Source: Pseudoscleropodium purum
Taxonomy: Eukaryota > Streptophyta > Bryopsida > Hypnales > Brachytheciaceae
Length of the DNA: 64,000 bases
Reading direction: 5' to 3'
NCBI GenBank assembly: GCA_963969395.1
Contig: OZ017799.1
Span: forward strand, 17,238,501 to 17,302,500
Shown here piece by piece: positions 55,324-64,000 of the stretch. Within the stretch, counting starts at the first letter, position 1. Each line of letters starts with the position of its first letter. The position numbers were made by a program, and so were the translations under genes. The notes below the pieces were generated by a model. The model had not been told where the DNA came from and did not search any database. It was given only the letters and a program-made list of their open reading frames with translations.

Positions 55324-56548
55324 CCTTTAAAGGACCAAGTTGCGTTTTTTTGGCAACATAATGAATTGGAACGTCTAGGGCAAATTAACGTCCAAAATCT
55401 GGACATCCGGACACCCATCCATAGTGTCCCTAGGAAAATGGCAAAAAAAAAAGAATTTGCCGTCCACCCCATCTGCCGAATAGATCTAGGCCATCAAATC
55501 TTACGGACAACAAATGCGAATAGATCTCAGCCATCAGATCTTGCGGATGGCATGGAGGGTGGAGCTAGCAGATGGATAGGGTGGATGGCAAAAAAAACAA
55601 TTTTTTTTCCAAATGTCTACGGATGTTGCAGACCCAGTGTTCGAACATCTTGTCAACCATAAGGGTAACTCACTACAAATGAATTTTTTATTTTTTTTTG
55701 CAATTTTTTTTGCTGAAATTTTCACACAACATGGGCATGAGATTTTTCTATAAGGCCCAACAACTTTCATAACTTTTGATTATGTGGTTAAAAAGTTATT
55801 GTATGATACGTAGTTTTTTTCATTGGTTAGGTAGTTTGGGCAAATAAGAAAAAATCACTTTTTTTAGAAATAAAACTTTTAATTTTTTTTAATTTACATG
55901 TATGTAGAAAGCTTTGAATCATTTCATTTTGATCAATGAGTCAAAAGTTATGAGGAGTTTTAGTTTGTGGACAATTATAGATTCTCTACTCAAAAATAAA
56001 ATCTCAAGTAGTTTATCTAACTCAATTTTCAATATTTTTGGAAAAAAATAAAACCATACGATGTAGATTTCTTATTACAGCATTGTGACCATTGGGATTG
56101 GCATTTTTCAATTCCATAACTAAATTATTAACAATTTAGTATTTTGATTCATTCTCACTTTTTTCTATCTTCTATTCTTTCCTATATGTTGTACAATTCC
56201 AAATGATTTGAAATTTTTCAATCACGTAACCAAATTGCCTTGAAGAATGAATTTTAAGAATCGCAACCATTTTGGACATTTTTTCATACAAATATGGCCT
56301 TGTAAAATATAGCTACTTGGTTTTCCACAAGGCCTAAAAAAGGCTTTTTGTCAATTCAAATGTTCATATCTTGCAATCTACATGGTGAAAAATTCTAAAA
56401 AAATTTCCACATCTTTTCAAATCAACTAACTACAAGATCCTATGGTTTGATGTGTCCAAAATTATGTTTTTTTAAATTTTGATACTTGTCCTAAAAATGG
56501 CAGTTTGGGAGCATTTTTGGTGAAAACATAGTCAAATAGCTTTAGGGA
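55324..56548. mobile_element. TTAA-flanked piggyBac-type element F with foreign segment
   Basis: It is bounded by TTAA 55320-55323 (then CCTTTAAAGGACC) and AGCTTTAGGGA-TTAA (TTAA 56549-56552). From about 55730 to the right end the sequence is the inverted counterpart of elements A and C (ATGAGTCAAAAGTTATGAGG-like words, TTGTACAATTCCAAATGATT, CTTGCAATCTACA). The left 55380-55680 segment is GC-richer and not shared with them. It includes a duplicated AATAGATCTnnGCCATCA block (about 55478 and 55519). It is about 300 bp longer than the other copies. Confidence 0.65.
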
Positions 56549-56552
56549 TTAA

Positions 56553-59500
56553 TATTAAAAAGATGAGACATATGGTATCATCAAAGAACTTTCTCAGAAA
56601 CAATTTTGAACCAATAGGTGCATTCTTCATTTCTACATTGATTGAAAAGTCATCATTGTCCATTGTTTGGCCTTAGCTTCTTTATAAGATTAACTTTAGA
56701 AAAAAGAAACCCTAAACCAAAAACATTCATCCAAACATTATTGGATTCTAAAATGAAATAGGTGCATCCTTTATCTAGATAGTTTCTTTGAAAATTATTC
56801 ATACAATACTTTTAGTCCTTAGTGTTTTTTATAGGTAATGTTTAAGAAAATCGACATCTATAGAAAACATGTATTTTCACAAGTGAAAAATATCAATTTT
56901 AATCAATCAATTATATAAAAATGATGGTATTCCGTTAATTTGGTACTTTTAGTAGTTCAAATTGCACAGTCTAAACCATTTTTTTTGTACTATAATTTAT
57001 GTTAGTACTAGATTTTCAAAATTTACATGCCTCCTAAATATCTAAAATCTATATAAATCCTAGATTTTTCAAGTTGCCTTGTTTGATGTCTATGTCAGTC
57101 ATAGATTTCTAAAATCTAAAAGTGACCTAGATTTTAGCAATGTACACTTGTCCTAGATATCAAGGTGTGAAAATGGCATATGGAATACCGCCATTTTAAT
57201 GAAATTTGCCATAAAAGCTAAACCTTGATAGTGGTATGGGAATTTGATTTCAAGATCATAAGTAAAAGTACTTAAAAACAAAAAAACAAAAAATAACTTG
57301 AATGTTTTCTTTCTACAGTAAGCAATAGGCTACTAATGGGTCAAATTAGAACATTTTAGCCAAATACTTGTTTTCTAAGAATCAGTTTTGATTTATGTTT
57401 AAAATAAAAAGATTCTAAAAGATTCTTTTTCCTCCTTATTCAACTTTTTGGGAAAAAAATAATCTGAAGAAAAAAGTTGGCATCTATTTTAGAAGAAATT
57501 TACATTGAACCTACCCTAGATGTACAAATTTTTTCATTTATATATATATATATATCTTCCAATTAATCTATATGCATTTCAAGAATCCTTGCAAATAGTT
57601 GAAAAATTAATAATTTTAATAAATTTGGTTGTTTGTCTTCTACATGCGTTCTATTTATAATAGTAGATTTTATTTTTTGAATTCCATTACTTCAAATTTA
57701 ATAAAAAAATTAGTCTTTCTAAATGAAAAATTCAGTAATTAATTAGGCATATTGACTAGAATTTGTATGTCAAAGAAAATAGACTTTTTAAAAGTATCAA
57801 AAGGTTGTTGGAAAAATAATAAAAAAGTAGAAAAAAATTTGATTTTTAATATTTGATGTTGCCATCTTTGTCGTTTGTTTTAATTTTTTATGCACTCAAA
57901 CACCTTTCACCTAATATAAACTACAAAATAATACTAGTAATTTCTACTTTAGTTATATTCTAAAAGATTATTTTACAAAAGATTGTAATATGGAAGACGG
58001 AAAAAAATATTATATGTATAGTCCAAGATTATTTTAAAACAAGGTCAATCATATATATTATTGAATGTAAAGCCTTTGTTATTCCATACGGATATTGCAA
58101 GAATAATTATTTTAAAAATTGATAGTCATTTTAGAACATATATAGCATGGCAATCTATGTGAAATACCTTTGAAATCAATCATTGAACATTTTTTGTGTA
58201 ATTTGTGTATGAAACAACCTAAAATATGTATTTACTGCCGATAAGTCATTAGTAAATAAAAATTAGATTAAAATCTTTCAATTGTAATATTTAGTGAATT
58301 GAGTAGAGATGAAGTAAAAACAAATTAGTTAGATTTGGGATCATAGTTTGTAAAATTGTAGACTTTGAATGCGAAATGTGAATAGTAATCTCGTGCCACG
58401 CCATAATTGATGTCAATTGAATAGTATTTTTCATCTTTATCTTACTCAATTTTTGGTCTTCTTCAAATTAGAAATTCTTTACATCAAACTTAGAGAAAAA
58501 AATCCAACAAAAATTGTAAGATGTAAAGTCCTTTTAGATTCAAAATTGCTATAAGCACTAGCCTTTAAATTGTCATCCTATTAGTTATATAGCTTCTTTG
58601 AGTCCTTGTATGAGTTAAACTTTGCCTTTAATGAATTTTTTCATGAATTTTAAAAATCTTTTTAATTGACAATAATATTTAATGAAAGAGCTGAATTTTA
58701 AATATTGTAAAAATTATTTCTATTCTATTATGTAAATTTTGTAGGAAATATCATACCAATTGCAAATATAGTAGAATAATTAACTAATTATAGTAGAATA
58801 GTTTTTCCACTCCTCTTATAGAATTCAATAAATAGTAGATCCATAGAAATTTAGTTCAAAATTCCTTTTAAATTAGAATTTAAAAAGAAAAGCAATATAT
58901 TTGGTGCTACAAAATTTCCTATTAGTTTTTTAGTTTTCTTAAAAGCTAAATAATAATTTTCTTAAGAGCTAAATATTTGGTGAGAATTGAAAATTAAACT
59001 TTCTAAGTTTCCAATCAAAACTAGAATCAATAAATTTAGATTTAGAATAAGAAATTATAGTTGGCTGAAATTAGAAAACTCAATATTGAAAAAATCCCAA
59101 AAATTTTAAAACTTGAACTACCCCATCTTCTTCTTTATGATGTTTTGTCATATATACACACACACACAAATATATATATATATATACTTTTGCAAGGCCA
59201 TTTTTTGAATTAGAAAATTTTGTTTTTGAAGGGAAACACACTTGTGATCTTTAAACTATTGAATATTTTGAAAAATTTGCACCTAACAAATGTCAAAAAC
59301 TAACACAAGAATTGAAATGAATGAAAAAGAAGTTTCTATGTATATAAAAGTCTTAGTGGGAGTCATGTTTGCATGTATTAATTGTTCAAAACCTACATGC
59401 TTAATTCTCAAGGGTTTATGTGGTTGAATTTATTTGAACATTTGCCACCGAAATATGAACTTCATATACAAATATGTTTAAAATTGCTCATTTGTCACAT

Positions 59501-60880
59501 ATTTTTGTCCCCTAAAATATGCATCATCAATTGTTAGGGGTAGGACATGATTGTTTCTAGAGCTTTTTGTAAGAGGTATTTGAAAAGGATGAAATACATC
59601 CAAATGCCATGATAAAGAAAATTGTGTCTATTTTTTCAACAATTATGTCATTAGATTGACATTAATTTATTCATTACTTTCGTCTAAGGTTCTAAATTAG
59701 TTCATGCACATATGTGAAAAAAAGCTAAACATGTAAAAATTTAGATCTTATATCTCAGTTTTCGTATAACCATAATTTATTTTTCTTTAAAAGCTCAAGA
59801 TTCCCCTTCTTTTAGGTTCTTTTTTGTTTTTAGAAAAAATTTCAGGCAATGGGAGGACTACAAAGTTTTGCATTCCCGGTGCAATAATGGAGGAAAAAAA
59901 TTGTTTTTTATTTTTTATTTAAATTTTTTGAGATCTGATGTGGCACTATTGTTGCCACATCAGCATCACTTCAGATTTTACTTTTTATTTTATTTTTTAA
60001 TAAATTTTTCCATTTAAAAATAATAATAATTAATTTTTTATATACTTGTACTATGGGGTTCCAAAAAACGAAAGCTAATGGCCCTCCCAAGGGTTAGATT
60101 TTTCCTAATGTATTTGAAATATTTTACTTCAAAGAGTACAAAATTCTTTAATATAATAGTTTCCAACAACCAAATGTCCAAAGAATCAAATTTCTGTTGA
60201 TGTTTATAAGAACATAAACTTAGAACAAACTCAAGAACTTTAAAAGAATTTGGATTCAAAATGTTGATTTAACTTAAAGACATCCTTGAAGTCTAATTCT
60301 AGTTTTTAGTAAAAATGGGTTTAATAAACTCCTAAAGTTCTATGACTATATTTCACCAAAAATAAAATTCTAAAGGTATACACCCACTTGGCTTTAGACA
60401 GCAACAATTGATATAATTTGAGCACCTTCCTTGAATGTTGCAAATTTGTTTTCACACTAGAATGAAACGGGGCAGAGTTATTTGTGAGATGGAGTTTGTA
60501 TCACTGCTTAAAGCATTCATAGTGTGTGTGGTATCTTATAAAACACCTTAGCTATATGTGTATTATGTTTTGCATTCACACCTCAAATCTCATTGTTAGT
60601 GGTAGGGTTGCAATGCTATGTAAGTGGGAAGTCATACCAATGGATATTACTTCCTTCCAAAAGCATAGCATTAGAGGCATTTTGTTATAAATGCTCAATT
60701 CTAATCATTTTGGACTCTTGCAAGACCCTACTTTTTTGTAATGGCCCACTATCCTCTCAAAAGATGGTTCCCCCTCTCTCAAAAAATTTACAAGTTGTTG
60801 ATTTGTTTTAAGAAAAAATGCTTATCCTCGAAATTGCCGTTGATTTTTTCAAAAAATCACAAGCTTCTGATCTTCTGAGA
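56553..60880. other. AT-rich intergenic DNA, no gene recognised
   Basis: Contains (TA)n runs at about 57540-57556 and a compound (CA)n(TA)n stretch at about 59152-59187. A perfect 11-bp inverted repeat (CTGATGTGGCA/TGCCACATCAG) with a 7-bp loop lies at 59935-59963. No reading frame, RNA gene or element end is otherwise supported. Confidence 0.4.
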
Positions 60881-60899
60881 TTTAATGTGAGCCATCCAA

Positions 60900-61065
60900 A
60901 TATGAAATGCGAAACGAATACTGGATACATACACAATATTGGATATGAATACATGATGAATATTGAATACGGGTACCAGATACAAACATAGTATTAGATA
61001 CAAATATGGGATGAATACTGAATACAAATATTGGATATGAATACAATACCGGATATAGATAGGGA
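60900..61065. repeat. Degenerate GGATATGAATACA minisatellite
   Basis: Words such as ATTGGATATGAATACA, GATGAATATTGAATAC and GATACAAATATGGGATGAATAC recur about ten times with substitutions. The same word type appears at about 14735-14830. Confidence 0.65.
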
Positions 61066-61690
61066 GGAATCATCCCATATTAGTTGTCACAATGTTGGTT
61101 TCTCAAAAATACAAGAAGGAAGAGAAAAGGTTGCCAATGAAAAATTTTAAAATCTTTGAAACCCAAAAACGTGAGTCACTTTGAGTGGATAGTGAGCACT
61201 ATGAGTCACTATCTACCCAAAAGATGTCCTTTTTTTTTAATGACCCATTTAGATATGAAGTTGACAAGAACAACCATAATTTCCTCAAACCTTCATTTAT
61301 GAAGTTTTCTAAACATTTGTTGACTTCTACCTACCTATCGCATGTTTTTGAAGTGATGGCTGTAAGTGTGCTCTTATTTCTATGCTAGATTAACCAACAT
61401 GTAAGTTCCAAGGATAGCAAAAAACTTAAGTTAAAATGTGCTTCAATTTAGTACTAGTTCAACACGACATGAATGAGTGGAACTAAGCATTTATGATAAA
61501 GCAAAAATAAATAGAATTGAAACATATCAAATTATCTATATCCTAAATCATTTGTATCCTAAAGATCTTTTTAAATAAGTTGTGAAAATTGAGTTAAAAG
61601 ATAAATACAATGCGATATTTTCTCAAAAGAATGCCTTTAATGCCATTGCAAAACAATACTTTTCAAAACTTCCACATCACAAATAAAAAA
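61066..61690. other. Intergenic DNA, nothing recognised
   Basis: Short ORFs only, without coding signature. Confidence 0.4.
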
Positions 61691-61714
61691 TTACAATCAT
61701 AAATAAAAACTTCT

Positions 61715-61860
61715 GCATCACTAATGAATGAATCAAAACTCCCCCATCACAAATAACAAATCACAAATGAATGAATCAAAACTCCCACATCACATATCAC
61801 AAATCCAAATGAATAAATCAAAACTTCCAAATCACAAATCACAAATCCAAATGAATCAAG
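61715..61860. repeat. Tandem-like repeats of ATGAATCAAAACTCCCACATCAC
   Basis: About four degenerate copies of AATGAATCAAAACTCCCACATC followed by ACAAATCACAAATCC are arranged in tandem, giving a 15-residue repeat (MNxSKLPxHxSQIQ) in one frame. Unit length varies around 45 bp. Confidence 0.6.
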
Positions 61861-61934
61861 CTTTCTATAATACATTTCATTCTCCTCTATTTCCCAATCA
61901 CAAAATGGGGAAAGCTTTTGTACTTTCTACATAA

Positions 61935-63330
61935 AACTTGATCCCTACTTTATGATTGTGTGATGACCTGCACTCAATCGCAGAGCCATCTTCACTAATG
62001 TACAGTACATAGAAACTACACACCTAAATCATTTCTCACAAAACCTCAACAAACTAACACATTATTTTTGTATCATGCAGTGTTAGTATGTCATTTTCAA
62101 TATGCCAGGCCTGAACTAGTACTACCAAAAAACCTGACCAACTCATTGATAAAATGTCAAAATTCTCCAATGAAACCAGCTTGTCTCAAACTGGTATGTA
62201 TGGTACACAATGGGAAGAGAGAGAAACAGCTCCAAGCTCTCCGTACTGTACAATTATATGAATGTAAGAAAGATGACATACCAGTACAACACTGGTCTGT
62301 ACACTAATGAATTTAAGTAATAATAGAGCATCCTCCTTTGCACTCTTCATAACAAAGGTCTTGGATGCTTGAATTGCCTGCAGAGGAGAACAGCCTGTGC
62401 TTCTCCGCTTGGGCATCAGGTTCAAGAAATTCCACTCCAAATAAATTCAATCAGCTTCTGCCAATCCTCGGGTAAGATTGTTGCATACACAATGCACACT
62501 CCTGCAAACAACATGCTCGCTCTTCAGCCAAATACTTGTAGAGTGCAAGAGACGTGTGCAAATGATCAGAGAAAGGGTGTAATTGATATTAAAACTTCTA
62601 CTGTAGAGAAACCACACAAGGAATATGATGAGATTGATACAAACTCAGGAAAGGTAGTCAACAAATAAAACCAGAATCGTTTTATTACGCTACACAGAAT
62701 TGGAACTGCTAAGATGTCACAGAAACCTTCCTAAACCTCCTCAAGTCATTCCGTTAGCACGAACCAAGATGGAAAACTCAAGAATTAAATTGCTCGAGGA
62801 TTCTAATCCATTTGGTACCTAATTCCAACTAGCTCATATACAACCCATCTAACTTAATCACACTAAGGACTGGATGTATTAACAAGTAAAGAAACCATAG
62901 TTTTGGGTAAATGTCTAAGAATGCTGCAGCTTGAATGGAAATGGGGTTGTCTACTGTCACGTACAACCTCCACCTTTGAAATTGCATAAGAAATTCTTAC
63001 ATCGAGAAAAATAGATATGGCTCCCGTGCCCAAAGACCTCTCCACATTTCTTTACATCTCCCAAAAATCTCTCCTACAGAAGTCAAAATGCTCAAAACGA
63101 CACAAATAGTATCCTCAACCTTATATATAATTTACAATGCTGAAGTATCTACTCCAACCATATAAGAAGTCATGGCATCTGCCTTAACGCCTCTCAAATG
63201 TGAGCACTATCAACCATATTATAGGTTAAATAGAGACCAATGGCAATCAAATGACAACTACCATACTTTACATATATTTTGCCTACATTGCAAAATGTAC
63301 ATCCCGTGTCCTACAGACGTGCACTAAAAT
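61935..63330 (-). other. Moderately GC-rich flank, probable 3' UTR of the tail-anchored protein gene at its right part
   Basis: The base composition from about 62000 onward approaches that of the genes. It lies downstream of the stop at 63331 on the minus strand, so part is probably 3' UTR. ORFs here (for example 62068-62307 and 62369-62668) have no recognised motif. A separate small gene cannot be excluded. Confidence 0.3.
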
Positions 63331-63959
63331 TTACAAAATCACGTTGAACATGGTCTGCGCTATTCTCCATGTGCCACGCAACAAGAAGAACCAAATAAGA
63401 GCGGAGACGACTCCCAACAAGAAAACAAAAACGAAACCACTCCGAGAACCCTTGGCCACCTTTCTTTGATGAGGCGGTCTCTTCGAGCTGCACTGCACAC
63501 AGCTCTCTTGCTTGCAGTCTTCACTGCAAGGCTTCACTGTTCCCGTCATCACCCCTTGGTGCAACTTTCCCCCAGCGTAGTTCATCACAGCTGCCTGCAA
63601 AGTCTTGGCGCCATTCTCAGAGCACGAGCAGGTGATAGTAAGCGCAGTCACTTGAGTATCTGAAGCTGTCACGTATGTGCTGCTGAAGCTAGGTAGCTCA
63701 GCAGCGGAGGCTGGAAGTATCGGCAGCAGTCTATTTAACCTTGACAACTTCCCAGAGGGCTTTTCTGGGTCTAGTGGGAGAGCTGGTGGGACAAAATCTG
63801 GTATCTGCCATTGATCAGCGGAAGCCTCAGCGGCCGAGGACGCAGAATTAAACTCTGGTGGCAAAGATCCATCAAAAGACTGGAGCGCAGCATTTTGGAA
63901 GTCTTCTCCGCTTGATGAAGGTAGCGCACCTTCAAAATTCGGCAACGGCGACCAGAAAT
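63331..63959 (-). CDS. Last exon of a tail-anchored membrane protein (5' part outside window)
   Basis: A clear acceptor (TTTTGCTGTGTGCGCAG, minus-strand reading) places the exon start at 63959, entering with two bases of a codon; 209 further codons run to TAA 63331-63333. The encoded part is acidic and serine/proline-rich at first (DFWSPLPNFEGALPSSSGED). It then has a cysteine-bearing segment (CSCSENGAKTLQ, CSEDCKQESCVQCSS), a basic stretch (RPPHQRKVAKGSRSG) and a hydrophobic helix near the C-terminus (FVFVFLLGVVSALIWFFLL) with a short tail. This layout (cytosolic part, basic residues, single C-terminal membrane segment) fits a tail-anchored protein. In plants, membrane-tethered NAC or bZIP factors look like this, but the DNA-binding domain would be off the window, so that is a guess. 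Confidence 0.6.
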
Positions 63960-64000
63960 CTGCGCACACAGCAAAAGCAAAACTTAATCCATATTCCACG

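Overview
This is a nuclear chromosome segment of a land plant. The evidence is a B3-domain transcription factor of the ABI3/FUS3/LEC2 type and a PARP-RST protein of the SRO family, both plant-specific. Coding sequence is split into short exons with GT-AG introns whose phases match exactly, and the intergenic DNA is very AT-rich. The mix of DNA transposons (Tc1-type DD34E, piggyBac, PIF/Harbinger, a probable Crypton relic, CACTA-type MITEs) is unusual for an angiosperm and fits a non-seed plant better, but the lineage is an inference. A 200-N assembly gap lies at 41998-42197.

Layout. 1-4.4 kb: B3 gene on the minus strand (CDS 3415 down to beyond the window start), with its TC-rich 5' leader, two uORFs and an ABRE/G-box upstream. 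4.4-8.5 kb: AT-rich DNA with nested TTAA-flanked (piggyBac-type) non-autonomous elements. 8.5-12.8 kb: a five-exon minus-strand gene for a charged 401-aa protein of unknown function. 13.1-24.2 kb: repeats, including more TTAA elements, a 2.8-kb Tc1-type element with ~580-bp terminal inverted repeats, a tRNA-derived SINE and a foldback element. 24.5-44 kb: decayed transposon coding regions (Crypton-like, PIF/Harbinger, piggyBac), two CACTA-type MITEs, satellite-like DNA, unrecognised ORFs, the gap and palindromes. 44.4-45.5 kb: decayed coding-like sequence. 46.8-50.6 kb: complete eight-exon SRO gene on the minus strand, 525 aa. 51-63 kb: mostly AT-rich DNA with one more TTAA element and minisatellites. 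63.3 kb to the end: last exon of a minus-strand gene for a tail-anchored membrane protein.

The confident genes (B3 factor, SRO, charged protein, tail-anchored protein) lie in GC-richer islands separated by AT-rich transposon DNA. They are not an operon. Possible shared biology (B3 factors and SROs both act in ABA, stress or development programmes) is only a theme. The most distinctive content is the transposon community: a frame-broken piggyBac transposase together with several ~0.9-kb TTAA elements that it or a relative could have moved, one of them inserted inside another; and a Tc1-type element whose long arms are each built from three diverged tandem units.
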